DNA from: an uncultured Clostridiaceae bacterium
GTDB lineage: Bacteria > Bacillota > Clostridia > Lachnospirales > Lachnospiraceae
Length of the DNA: 9,940 nucleotides
Reading direction: 5' to 3'
Assembly: GCA_947175805.1 (NCBI GenBank)
Contig: CAMWOF010000066.1
Span: forward strand, 1-9,940
Part shown: positions 1 to 7,025 of the stretch, one piece after another
How positions within the stretch are numbered: position 1 is the first letter of the stretch
How the letters are laid out: each line of letters opens with the position of its first letter
Translations under genes and position numbers: made by a program
Notes under the pieces: generated by a model
What the model was told of the DNA's origin: nothing
The model's input: only the letters and a program-made list of their open reading frames with translations
Database searches by the model: none

Positions 1-145
1 CCTGAAATACATTTAACCAGATATAAAAAGGCAGCAAAAGCAGCACCCAGAAGAAGCAGGAGCTTTCAAAAAAGTCCGCCAGGGTGAAGCAGTTGGCAAG
101 CATGAAAATAAGTATACTGCTGATAATTGCACTAATGATAGCCAT
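1..145 (-). CDS. Partial membrane protein, N-terminus only (3' end outside window)
   Basis: An open frame runs from ATG at 145 to the left edge, giving 48 codons. The visible part is almost entirely hydrophobic: one helix at about residues 2-22, a short polar break (LADFFES) and a second helix at about 29-46. It is therefore the start of an integral membrane protein, and no family can be named from this much. A GGAGAG ribosome binding site lies at 151-156, five bases before the ATG, which is why I chose this start. An in-frame ATG at 175 would add ten residues but has only a poorly placed AGCAGG upstream. The gene lies downstream of the ABC operon and beyond its probable terminator, so it may be a separate unit; I see no convincing promoter between 146 and 214. 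Confidence 0.6.
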   Translation of the reverse strand, partial: MAIISAIISSILIFMLANCFTLADFFESSCFFWVLLLLPFYIWLNVFQ

Positions 146-212
146 ACATACTCTCCATTGATATATAACATTCATGCCTGCTTTGCAGACCGCATCACAA
201 GCATAAGGTGTC

Positions 213-258
213 TTAAAAATAACATTCCTGCAAGTATTTTAAGAATAACATACCTGCA
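213..258. repeat. Two 20-bp direct repeats (18/20 identical), 26-bp period
   Basis: The segment 213-232 and the segment 239-258 match at 18 of 20 positions (core ATAACAT-CCTGCA) and are offset by 26 bp. The second copy is also the left half of a 20-bp near-palindrome at 247-266, AACATACCTGCAGGAATGTT, with one mismatched pair around a perfect CCTGCAGG centre. So three related half-sites lie in 54 bp, between the end of the ABC operon and the start of the left-edge membrane gene. This could be an operator array for that gene, or by-product similarity of the terminator hairpin. Confidence 0.6.
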
Positions 259-266
259 GGAATGTT
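215..266 (-). terminator. Probable intrinsic terminator of the sigma/ABC exporter operon
   Basis: Read on the minus strand, AACATTCCTGCA (255-266) and TGCAGGAATGTT (221-232) form a perfect 12-bp stem around a 22-base loop. One A and then five T (215-219) follow. It lies 46 bases past the stop of the last permease gene, the right place to end the operon. The long loop is a weakness, and the same bases also form a near-palindromic repeat, so a protein-binding role is possible instead or in addition. Confidence 0.55.
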
Positions 267-311
267 GCAAGAAAGAGAGTTGTCCGGGATATAAATTGAC
301 AGCGCTGTTTA

Positions 312-1433
312 CTATCTGTTTCTCTGTAATCTGAATCTTGGGCAGCATTGCATCCGGCGCAAGACCACGAAAAGCAAGGGCAAAATCCAAACAACTGCCA
401 CAAGCCATTCATATGCGGGATAGCTGTCTCCGGGCGCATAATCCATAAACCAGTACCCGCACTTGGAAATTAAATGTACTGGCGTAAGCTGCAAGATAAA
501 CTGCAAAAAATTGCCTGGCTGCATCAGGTTCCCAAGGCAGTACAGCAAAAAGGCACCACCCACAATTACCATTAGCGCTTCTATATCATTTTGAAAACAC
601 AGGGAACAGACAGCAGCAAGCAGCACTGCAAACAGCAGCAGCAGGAAAACCACGCCCACCGTTGCCAAAAGATAGTCCGCCTGGGTCATAGGCTTCCATG
701 TAACATAAGGATAATCATATAAGTAGAGGTCATTAATCACTCTCCTGTCCGCATTATAGACACTGCTGATATAGCTGTCCCAAACGCCGGAATAGTGAAT
801 CAATGAAAAATACACCAAAAAGCTGAACAGCCACAGTACAAGACTAAGCAGCAGTCCAAATGCTGCCGCCGCCAGCAGCTTCATTCTGACAAGTACCTTT
901 TTATATTTGCAGACATCGGTGATATCCCCGGTATGATGGTAATTTTCAAAATGCATGGCATATGAAACAGCCAGCATGATGAGCAGCATCGACTCTATAA
1001 TGAGATATTTGACGTAGCTGCCATAAAAAAATATGTGCAGCCTATGCACTCCCGTAAAACTAATACTGTTTTTCTCTTCTGGCTTCATGGTTTTCACACG
1101 GTTTAAAAGCCTTGCATAATTACCGGCAATAAGCCGGCTCGCAAAACTGTCATAGGTTCTCTCCCTCTTCGCATAAGCGCATACCGTCTGGAAATCCGAC
1201 TGCCCGTAGTAATCATAATAGTATTCGGCGCCAAAACCGCCCTCATCATTCTCAAAAAAAGCAATATCTGCTTTTATGACTTCCAGCTTATATCCGACAC
1301 TATCCCACAACATATAAATGTTAAAGCCGATACACAAAAGCACACAGATATAAAAGGCCGGCATAGACAGCAGCTTCACTGCCTCATTGGCAAATATTCT
1401 CCTGGTATCTGATTTGCGTGACAAAGCTTTCAT
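312..1433 (-). CDS. ABC-2-type exporter permease (second of two)
   Basis: A membrane subunit of an ABC exporter, 373 residues from ATG 1433. Six membrane segments can be read at about residues 25-43, 143-161, 186-210, 254-279, 286-304 and 342-358. A loop of about 100 residues rich in Tyr, Asp and Glu lies between the first two and is probably outside the membrane. One helix, a large loop, then five helices is the usual ABC-2/NatB-like layout. The start is uncertain. ATG 1433 gives a typical permease N-terminus (MKALSRKS, basic, then TM1) and sits 14 bases after the preceding stop, but its AAAGGG abuts the start codon. ATG 1490 and TTG 1499 would overlap the preceding gene and lack a good ribosome binding site. 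It is the last gene of the sigma-led operon and probably pairs with the preceding permease under one ATPase. The substrate is unknown. Confidence 0.85.
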   Translation of the reverse strand: MKALSRKSDTRRIFANEAVKLLSMPAFYICVLLCIGFNIYMLWDSVGYKLEVIKADIAFFENDEGGFGAEYYYDYYGQSDFQTVCAYAKRERTYDSFASRLIAGNYARLLNRVKTMKPEEKNSISFTGVHRLHIFFYGSYVKYLIIESMLLIMLAVSYAMHFENYHHTGDITDVCKYKKVLVRMKLLAAAAFGLLLSLVLWLFSFLVYFSLIHYSGVWDSYISSVYNADRRVINDLYLYDYPYVTWKPMTQADYLLATVGVVFLLLLFAVLLAAVCSLCFQNDIEALMVIVGGAFLLYCLGNLMQPGNFLQFILQLTPVHLISKCGYWFMDYAPGDSYPAYEWLVAVVWILPLLFVVLRRMQCCPRFRLQRNR

Positions 1434-1447
1434 CCCTTTCTGTTTCT

Positions 1448-2650
1448 TTACAACATGATATCCTCTCTTTTTCTGCGGCGAATAAGCCATCCATCGCAAA
1501 GCAGCCCTGCAAGAAGCATCCCCAAAAGACAGATAGTCAGGCTATAGCGGGATGCATGAAGCGCATAGGGCATTGATTTGAGGATAACATTACAGGAAAA
1601 AATATCATCTGCAAAAAACATGCCTGCCAGCGTCCCCAGTCCCCAACAGGGCAGCGCCATGACCACAGTTCCTACAATGGTTCTGCAAAATGCGGAGGCA
1701 AAAAATACAAGCATGGAAAATGCCAGCGCTATTAAGTTGCAGACCAAAACCTGAACCCAGAAATATTGAAGCTGGGTAAAATCAAACCATAGATATTCCA
1801 CCATGCAGCCGTTAAACACAGCATATGGCGTATAGAAAGAATATGCTACACACAGGGCAATATCCATGACTGCCAGAAGCGGCAAAAGTCCGATGAGCAT
1901 AGCCAAAAACTGGGTCTTTACCAGTCCCCGCCCCCGCCTTGTAGTGGCAGCTAACGGATACACTCTGGATTTATTGTCCAGTGCCAGATAAGGAAGCAGC
2001 AACAGTAACACAAGATATAGTAAAATCCTTGTGAAGTCTTGTATCACATAATTCATATTCATCGTCACGGAATCCGGCAGCACCGACGTCCCCGGACGCT
2101 CCGTCACCTCCGCTATTCTGTCCCATATTGCCTGCTCCTTGTTTCGCTCCGGGTAATCATCCGAATTAGCAACTTTAAAACGCATTGCTGCATACTCTTT
2201 CCTCTCAAGCAGCTCGGAATAAAAATCAATACTCTCCAGCTCCCATCCAAACTCCTCTGTGATTTGATTATACAGTTCACACTTTTGCTGATACTGCTCT
2301 GTTTGTGCCTCCTCCATCGAAACATCGGTCATAATATCATTTTCAAACTCCTCAAAGCTTTCCATGCCCATTTCCTCTAACTGCGGATAAGCGGCACTGA
2401 CCTTTTCCTCAAAATCCTGTCTAACCCCCTCTTTTAATGCTGCAACCTGTTCCAACTCATCAGCATCAATCGTGGTGCCAAACTGTTCTAACAGCTTTGC
2501 CCCCAGGGTGGCGTCCACAGTTTCAAACAGCGGCAAATAATGAAGATTCATCTGCCCGATAATCCAAGTGTAAAAGAGGGTGACGCTCACAAGCAGCAAA
2601 AGCAATGTCATCCTCACATTCCATATTTTTTTTAACTCATTTCCAATCAT
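1448..2650 (-). CDS. ABC-2-type exporter permease (first of two)
   Basis: A 400-residue membrane subunit of an ABC exporter. Hydrophobic segments lie at about residues 14-32, 207-224, 248-271, 297-320, 325-346 and 370-388. The second and third flank a cytoplasmic stretch, SRVYPLAATTRRGRG, of the sort seen in ABC-2 permeases where the ATPase docks. The roughly 170-residue loop after TM1 is strikingly acidic and Gln-rich, probably helical, and should face outside. It ends with a basic tail (RRRKRE). The start at ATG 2650 is supported by GGGAGAGAG four bases upstream. It follows the ATPase gene after 39 bases with no terminator, so it is co-transcribed. It differs clearly from the next permease in sequence and loop composition, which suggests a heterodimeric transmembrane unit. 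The substrate is not predictable from sequence alone. Confidence 0.88.
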   Translation of the reverse strand: MIGNELKKIWNVRMTLLLLLVSVTLFYTWIIGQMNLHYLPLFETVDATLGAKLLEQFGTTIDADELEQVAALKEGVRQDFEEKVSAAYPQLEEMGMESFEEFENDIMTDVSMEEAQTEQYQQKCELYNQITEEFGWELESIDFYSELLERKEYAAMRFKVANSDDYPERNKEQAIWDRIAEVTERPGTSVLPDSVTMNMNYVIQDFTRILLYLVLLLLLPYLALDNKSRVYPLAATTRRGRGLVKTQFLAMLIGLLPLLAVMDIALCVAYSFYTPYAVFNGCMVEYLWFDFTQLQYFWVQVLVCNLIALAFSMLVFFASAFCRTIVGTVVMALPCWGLGTLAGMFFADDIFSCNVILKSMPYALHASRYSLTICLLGMLLAGLLCDGWLIRRRKREDIML

Positions 2651-2689
2651 ATCGCTCTCTCCCGGTATATTTTATATAGATATATATTC

Positions 2690-3409
2690 CTACTGATAAG
2701 TTTTTATAAATGCCTGCTCTAAGGTAACTGCCTTTCCATCCTGCAAAAAGGTATTTCTCAGCTCATCCACCGTCATATTGCAGTGTAATGTGTGGTTCTT
2801 CAGCATAATAATCCGGTCAGCGATATCCTCCACATCCGATACGATATGCGTGGAGTAGAGGATGGTTTTCCCCTCGGCAAGCTCCACCAGAATATCCCGG
2901 AATTTTGCCCGCTCCATAGGGTCAAGCCCTGCGGTTGGCTCATCTAAAATCAGTATTTCCGGGTTATTTAAAAGCGCTTGGGCAATCCCCACTCTCTGAA
3001 GCATGCCGCCGGAATAAGTCTTTAACTTTTTGCTCTTTACCTCGAAAAGCCCTAACCGGTCAAGCAACGCATCTGTCCTCTCCGCCGCCTCCGATTTTCC
3101 AATCCCCTTTAACACCGCAATATATTTCAGATACCGCTCTGCACTATAGTCCCGGTAATAGCCGAAATGCTGCGGCATATACCCAATCAGCTCCCGGTAC
3201 TGCTCCCCCATCTGCCGGATATCCGTGCCGTTATAATAAACCGTTCCGGTAGTCGGAAACAGCAGGGTTGCCATGATTTTCAGCAGGGTAGTCTTACCCG
3301 CTCCGTTCGGCGAGAGGATACCGTAAATCCCCTCTGCAAACTCGGTATTGATATCTGCCAGCGCCGTAAAACCCTTAAATTTTTTTGAAACATTTTCAAT
3401 CGTAAGCAT
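2690..3409 (-). CDS. ABC transporter ATP-binding subunit (ABC-2 exporter type)
   Basis: A 239-residue ATPase that should power the two permeases encoded downstream. All motifs are visible: Walker A SPNGAGKT at residues 33-40, Q-loop Gln80 (GYMPQ), signature YSGGM at 132-136, Walker B ILILDE at 152-157 followed by PTAGLDP, and switch His188 (STHIV). The signature followed by LQRVGIAQALL and the single compact domain fit the exporter ATPases of the CcmA/NatA/BcrA kind. One oddity is that the first Gly of Walker A (GxxxxGKT) is Ser33; Lys39 and Thr40 are intact, so activity is expected. ATG 3409 is preceded by AGGAG seven bases upstream. That site lies inside the last codons of the upstream membrane-protein gene, whose stop is one base away, so translation is probably coupled. 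Its role (drug, peptide or lipid export) is undetermined. Confidence 0.95.
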   Translation of the reverse strand: MLTIENVSKKFKGFTALADINTEFAEGIYGILSPNGAGKTTLLKIMATLLFPTTGTVYYNGTDIRQMGEQYRELIGYMPQHFGYYRDYSAERYLKYIAVLKGIGKSEAAERTDALLDRLGLFEVKSKKLKTYSGGMLQRVGIAQALLNNPEILILDEPTAGLDPMERAKFRDILVELAEGKTILYSTHIVSDVEDIADRIIMLKNHTLHCNMTVDELRNTFLQDGKAVTLEQAFIKTYQ

Positions 3410-3410
3410 A

Positions 3411-4166
3411 TCATTCTCCTATATTCAAATTATATTTTCCATTCCTATATATGACGTCCGGAAGAAGCCTCATAAGAAGCCCCAGCATAGCTCCCCAGAT
3501 ACATACATGAATGAGGAGGGGAAGCTCCATTGCCAGATAAGCAAACATGCCAGGAATATAAAGCCGTATCAGCACTGCCACCACACACCATGTAAAATAG
3601 AGACTCAGCTGGTATTGTATGCGCACGCTTTTCAAAATCAAATGCACATACACAGTAAAGTAAACCAGAAATGTGCTCACAGCCAGAAATGCCAGCCGCA
3701 AAATGAGAGTCCCTCCAAAAAAATCTTGTGACACGCCATAAAGTACTAATGCCATACCATTTACGGCTACAGAAAACAGACCAGCAATTCCCATTCTGAG
3801 AATCAAAAGATGATACATGGTATATTTGCAGGACAATTCAATCTCATATACCCCCTGCTCTTGTTCTCCCAAGAAAAACAGACATAATAGCAGTTGAAAC
3901 ACCAACGGTGAGAACAGGATAACCGACAGGTACAAATCTGAGGCGGACGCTGTAACATTGTTTGCCAGATACACGATTCCAAAGGCATAGGCAGCAATCA
4001 ATGGCACCATTATTTTTTCCATCCCGTGCATGACGTCCAAAAAACCGATTTCCCGGTACAGCCGGTACAGGAAGATAAATACATTTTCCCTGGCCGGGCA
4101 GGCCTCCTCTATCACGCGGGATATGGAGTCGTCGATTTCCTTCTGTGTCGGATATGCAATCTTCAT
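3411..4166 (-). CDS. Six-helix membrane protein of the exporter operon; candidate sigma-factor partner
   Basis: I do not recognise a named family. The 251-residue protein has a charged N-terminal stretch of about 50 residues (likely cytoplasmic) and about six membrane helices near residues 52-69, 79-99, 118-144, 152-176, 188-205 and 212-235. Between helices 2 and 3 lies EQGVYEIELSCKYTMYHL, a cytoplasmic loop reminiscent of ABC-2 permeases. The ATG at 4166 directly follows the TAG of the sigma gene with no gap, and the ribosome binding site AGGAG lies inside the sigma coding end. One-to-one expression with the sigma factor is thus likely. That position is typical of an anti-sigma factor, and the cytoplasmic N-terminus could hold the sigma at the membrane, but no known anti-sigma motif is visible. 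The alternative is a third transporter subunit. The function is inference only. Confidence 0.85.
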   Translation of the reverse strand: MKIAYPTQKEIDDSISRVIEEACPARENVFIFLYRLYREIGFLDVMHGMEKIMVPLIAAYAFGIVYLANNVTASASDLYLSVILFSPLVFQLLLCLFFLGEQEQGVYEIELSCKYTMYHLLILRMGIAGLFSVAVNGMALVLYGVSQDFFGGTLILRLAFLAVSTFLVYFTVYVHLILKSVRIQYQLSLYFTWCVVAVLIRLYIPGMFAYLAMELPLLIHVCIWGAMLGLLMRLLPDVIYRNGKYNLNIGE

Positions 4167-4754
4167 CTACTCAAACTCCTTTCGCAATTTTTTTATGGCG
4201 GTATAGTATTTCGTCTTCACTGTGGCTTCGGGAAGCTCTAAAATCTCAGCAATTTCTGCAAATGTACACTCGCTGTAGAATTTCAGGCGAAACAGCTCCT
4301 CCAATATTAAATCCTCATGCCCCAGCCGGGCTAAAATCTGCCCCGCCATCGCCTCGTTTACTGCCTGCTGTTCTGTGCCTCCACCCGGTTGCTCAGCAAC
4401 CTGCTGCAATAACTCCGTATCATAGGCCTCTGCATTTTCCTGTCCCCGAAAATCTTTTACCGCTTGCGCTGTCACATTTGCGTTTCTGCGGAAATAATCC
4501 GCCACCTTATGCACCGCTATATGGTATAGCCATGTACGAAAGCCTGATTTTGCCTCGTCGTAGCTCCATATGCTTTGCAGCATACCCAGAAAAATGTCCT
4601 GGGTTATGTCCATCGTCGGCTCTTTACCGCCGACCTGGCGGAACACATATGCGTATATTTCCCTGTAATATTTATGAATCAGTTCGTCAGCCGCTTTTTT
4701 GTCCTGTTTCTTCCTGATTCTGTGAAGCAGGCGCTTCTCTCTCTTATCAGACAT
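4167..4754 (-). CDS. ECF-type sigma-70 family RNA polymerase sigma factor
   Basis: A 195-residue sigma factor with only the two ECF domains. Region 2 covers about residues 22-90; DITQDIFLGMLQSIWSYD and the FRTWLYHIAVHKVADYFRR stretch are the core-binding and -10-recognition helices. Region 4 covers about 145-193, with the helix-turn-helix TFAEIAEILELPEATVKTKY for -35 recognition. A Gln/Glu-rich linker joins them. ATG 4754 is preferred because AAGGA lies nine bases upstream; an upstream in-frame ATG at 4787 would add eleven residues without a proper site. It is the first gene of the operon, so it probably controls its own transcription and that of the exporter in response to an envelope or antimicrobial signal. 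No classical anti-sigma gene follows; the abutting membrane protein takes that place. The family call is firm; the regulon and signal are inference. Confidence 0.93.
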   Translation of the reverse strand: MSDKREKRLLHRIRKKQDKKAADELIHKYYREIYAYVFRQVGGKEPTMDITQDIFLGMLQSIWSYDEAKSGFRTWLYHIAVHKVADYFRRNANVTAQAVKDFRGQENAEAYDTELLQQVAEQPGGGTEQQAVNEAMAGQILARLGHEDLILEELFRLKFYSECTFAEIAEILELPEATVKTKYYTAIKKLRKEFE

Positions 4755-4807
4755 TTTCTTAATTCCTTTGCCATGGCATCTATGCATTTTTGCAGGCTCT
4801 ATTAATA

Positions 4808-4836
4808 TATTCGCTTATTTTTTGAAAAAAGTTTGA
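4808..4836 (-). promoter_or_regulatory. Candidate ECF-like promoter for the sigma/exporter operon
   Basis: On the minus strand TCAAAC (4831-4836), a 17-base spacer and CGAATA (4808-4813) resemble the AAC / CG pattern of ECF promoters. They would start transcription roughly 45-50 bases before the sigma ATG, as expected for autoregulation. The stretch is very AT-rich, so chance matches are easy. An overlapping sigma-A-like -10 (TATATT) is also present but has no good -35. The rest of the 4755-5033 gap holds the upstream hairpin terminator and no gene. Confidence 0.28.
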
Positions 4837-4936
4837 AAAAAATAAATATTTAATTCAAGAGCTTTGCTCAGATTCTCAAGTGTCTCTATATCGGGGAAAA
4901 GAAACTATTGAAGATATAGAAAAAGTTTAGATAATG

Positions 4937-4977
4937 AAAATCGTATCTCTCGGTTCTATACTGAAAGATACGATTTT
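4937..4977 (-). terminator. Hairpin terminator after the beta-helix lipoprotein gene
   Basis: AAAATCGTATCT (4937-4948) and AGATACGATTTT (4966-4977) form a perfect 12-bp stem with a 17-base loop, 56 bases past the stop at 5034. A-rich and T-rich flanks on both sides make it potentially bidirectional. On the transcribed minus strand the tail is TTTTCATT, a short U-tract. It separates the lipoprotein gene from the sigma-led operon. Confidence 0.6.
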
Positions 4978-5033
4978 TACTATGTTCTCAATATGGAATT
5001 TGGCATCTGCAAAAAGACCGCTACGCACTGCTC

Positions 5034-6854
5034 TTATAATATTTGCTTGCCGCCCACGTATAAATGATACCCGTTTGCATTTATATTTCCGGTATCCCCG
5101 TCCAATTTTGTAATATAGGTGTCTCCGGTCAGCGTCCATGAGGAATCCTTTGAAATAGTTACATTAACTGTGCCGCCGTTGTCTTCCGGATTGATTGCTC
5201 CCACAAAAGCTGTATTGTCCGAGAGCGTGAGGTCGAGACTGGAGATGATGTCTACCAGTATATTTCCCTCTAAAAGCTGGTTAGCAGCCGTCATGACCAC
5301 CGCTCCGCCGTTCTCTCCCTGTTTTCCCCAGCCACGGGACGAAGTGTTCCCTTCTACGCGGAGCAGCGTATCATTTGCCAGCTCTATGTCCACATTTTTC
5401 AATTCAATATTGCAGTCGGTATTCGTGACGTATATTGCGTCTCCCTGTTTTACACTGATACTGCCGCCCTCCGCCAAAAAGCTTGCCTCACCTACCTGCG
5501 CATCGCCGGACATGCTTTGATATATCATAATGCCATGAATATTTTCATCCTCATCGCCGTGATAAGTATTGTCCATATTAGCAGTAACAACACAGTTTTT
5601 TAGCGCCACGGAATTTCTGCCCTCTACTACAACGCCCTCACTGGCATTGGCAGTCAGTTCTGAATCCGTAACAGTAATATCCGCCGTACAGTAAACAGCG
5701 GGGCTGCCCGTCCCGTTGGTGGTATAGGTGCCACCCTCCACGTTCACCGTACCGCCGCCCCTATCCGTGCGGATTGCCGCAGCAGAATTTCCTTTTGTTT
5801 CCACTGTCAGATTCTTCGCCGACATCGTTCCACCGCCGGTTGTTTGGATACCGCCAGAATTATTCTCTGTTGTATGGATTACAGAATCCGATATGCTGAC
5901 CTTAGTGCCTTCTCCATAGCAGAACACACCATTTCCGTTGACTGCACTGGTGTTGACAAATGCGTTATCTATCGTTACATCAGCGCCGTTTAGCGCTAGC
6001 AGCCCTGCATTTTGTCCGTAAAAATCTCCATTCTCCGTATTTGAGGAGCTGCCCCCTGTTTTTTCAACAGTAATTTTGTTCATCGCCGCTACACAGCCGT
6101 CTATCCGCAGTGCATTTTCGTCATCACCAGAGGACTGATAGCTCTGTGCTTCCACAGAGGTATCCTCGCTGATTGTAACGGCAGCGGTCCCGTTTGTCAC
6201 CGTATCACTGCCGCCAAAATTACCGTCTCCACCAAAGCCTGCACCTGAAGACTTCACCAGCACCGATGTTGCAGTATTGTTCTCATCCAGGACTACTTCC
6301 AATATACTGTCCACCGCAATATCGTCTATTGTGCCTGCCACTGGCTCCATGGCGAGCGCTTTCTTTGCATTTCTATCTTCCCCTGCGGCATTATCCGCTT
6401 CCTCTGGCTGCACAGCCTCCGGCTTCTCCCCCGGCTGCACCTGCCTGTCCGGCATAGATTCCACGGTTATCGTTGTACTATCCGTAATTATAAATATGAT
6501 TTCTTCTCCACTTTCCGTAAAGCTTCCGAAACCGTCTCCATTATCAAAAGATGGTGCGCCATCCTGCGGTGGCTGCCGGTTATCATCCTGTCCTCCCTCA
6601 CCTTCCGGCTTCTTCACATCCTGCGGTGGTGGCTGATTATCGCCCTGCCCGTCTCTTTGCAGCGCTCCCGGCTGTGCCTTTATCTGATTACCATCTATTG
6701 CTGTAACCTTTACCGTATAGGTGCCCTCCGCCTGGTTACTGGTCCCAATATTCTCGGCATTTTCTTCTGTACTGCCTTGTGTTTGGCATCCCACAAGCAG
6801 AGAAAGCGCTAAAACCACTGCACCAAACAAAGCCACCATTTTCTTTTTTTTCAT
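5034..6854 (-). CDS. Secreted beta-helix lipoprotein with split N-terminal beta domain
   Basis: A 606-residue lipoprotein. A basic start (MKKKK), a hydrophobic core and a lipobox LVGC place the acylated cysteine at residue 23, so it should be anchored outside the membrane. Residues 44-200 look like a small beta domain (YTVKVTAIDGNQI; EEIIFIITDSTTITV; GTIDDIAVDSILEVVLDENN) interrupted by two low-complexity Pro/Gln/Asp inserts at about 62-115 and 134-170. Residues 220-530 are a Gly/Asn/Thr-rich right-handed beta-helix with features such as QNAGLLALNGADVTI, NSGGIQTTGGGTM, AAIRTDRGGGTVNV and SRGWG. A beta-rich cap follows (about 530-606). I recall closely similar lipoproteins, usually unnamed, in gut Firmicutes; beta-helices of this type often bind polysaccharides, so a glycan-binding or adhesin role is a guess. 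ATG 6854 has GGAGAGG upstream, about nine bases away. No catalytic site is recognisable. Confidence 0.9.
   Translation of the reverse strand: MKKKKMVALFGAVVLALSLLVGCQTQGSTEENAENIGTSNQAEGTYTVKVTAIDGNQIKAQPGALQRDGQGDNQPPPQDVKKPEGEGGQDDNRQPPQDGAPSFDNGDGFGSFTESGEEIIFIITDSTTITVESMPDRQVQPGEKPEAVQPEEADNAAGEDRNAKKALAMEPVAGTIDDIAVDSILEVVLDENNTATSVLVKSSGAGFGGDGNFGGSDTVTNGTAAVTISEDTSVEAQSYQSSGDDENALRIDGCVAAMNKITVEKTGGSSSNTENGDFYGQNAGLLALNGADVTIDNAFVNTSAVNGNGVFCYGEGTKVSISDSVIHTTENNSGGIQTTGGGTMSAKNLTVETKGNSAAAIRTDRGGGTVNVEGGTYTTNGTGSPAVYCTADITVTDSELTANASEGVVVEGRNSVALKNCVVTANMDNTYHGDEDENIHGIMIYQSMSGDAQVGEASFLAEGGSISVKQGDAIYVTNTDCNIELKNVDIELANDTLLRVEGNTSSRGWGKQGENGGAVVMTAANQLLEGNILVDIISSLDLTLSDNTAFVGAINPEDNGGTVNVTISKDSSWTLTGDTYITKLDGDTGNINANGYHLYVGGKQIL
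6561..6650 (-). repeat. Imperfect repeat encoding Pro/Gln/Asp-rich linker
   Basis: Within the lipoprotein gene, 6561-6593 and 6618-6650 share ATCCTGCGGT-GGCTG and further matches, offset by 57 bp with small in-frame indels. They encode the related peptides DDNRQPPQDG and GDNQPPPQDV. This looks like linker growth by tandem duplication in the insert of the N-terminal beta domain. Confidence 0.55.
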
Positions 6855-6997
6855 TTACGCCATCCTCTCCTTCCTTATAATGTATCCTGCATTTTATAAA
6901 TGCCCTGTTATCGGTATAGCATTTGGAAATTCATTACAAGAATACCATATCGAAAGTTTTTGTAGAAAATATGATTTTCCTGTTAAGAAAGTGTGAT

Positions 6998-7020
6998 GGC
7001 GGGAGAAAATGGCAGCCGCC
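6998..7020. other. GC-rich hairpin in the spacer downstream of the GDPD-like gene
   Basis: GGCGG (6998-7002) and CCGCC (7016-7020) form a 5-bp GC stem with a 13-base loop, six bases past the stop at 7026. The T-run (TTTTATTATA) is on the plus-strand side. On the transcribed minus strand no U-tract follows, so this would be a poor terminator for the GDPD-like gene. It may only protect the mRNA end. The rest of the 6855-7025 spacer holds the lipoprotein's ribosome binding site and AT-rich boxes, but no promoter I would defend. Confidence 0.35.
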
Positions 7021-7025
7021 TTTTA

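Noticed and set aside
299..308. 10-bp palindrome ACAGCGCTGT after the last permease gene
   Set aside because: No loop and no U-tract; single copy in the window, so neither a terminator nor a supported operator.
172..408. 78-residue minus-strand frame ending ATGA at the alternative start of the left-edge gene
   Set aside because: It overlaps the 3' end of the permease gene in another frame, has no ribosome binding site I can defend, and reads through the terminator hairpin; its overlap with ATG 175 looks accidental.
4885..4920. 8-bp inverted repeat TCTATATC / GATATAGA with 20-base loop
   Set aside because: AT-rich and short, expected by chance in this spacer; no link to a promoter element.
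4927..5139. 70-codon minus-strand frame over the end of the lipoprotein gene
   Set aside because: It overlaps the lipoprotein in another frame and translates the terminator stem; low-quality composition.
5364..6195. Possible CRISPR-like or tandem DNA repeats in the beta-helix region
   Set aside because: Repetition is at the protein level (Gly/Asn/Thr coils); DNA copies are neither identical nor regularly spaced with unique spacers.
6965..6979. Small palindrome GAAAATATGATTTTC upstream of the lipoprotein gene
   Set aside because: Six A/T-dominated pairs in AT-rich DNA; not distinguishable from background.
6721..6996. Plus-strand 91-codon frame antisense to the lipoprotein start
   Set aside because: Its hydrophobic stretch is the mirror of the Lys-rich signal peptide and the AT-rich spacer; it has no good ribosome binding site and no family resemblance. 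All other plus-strand frames are likewise shadows of minus-strand genes.
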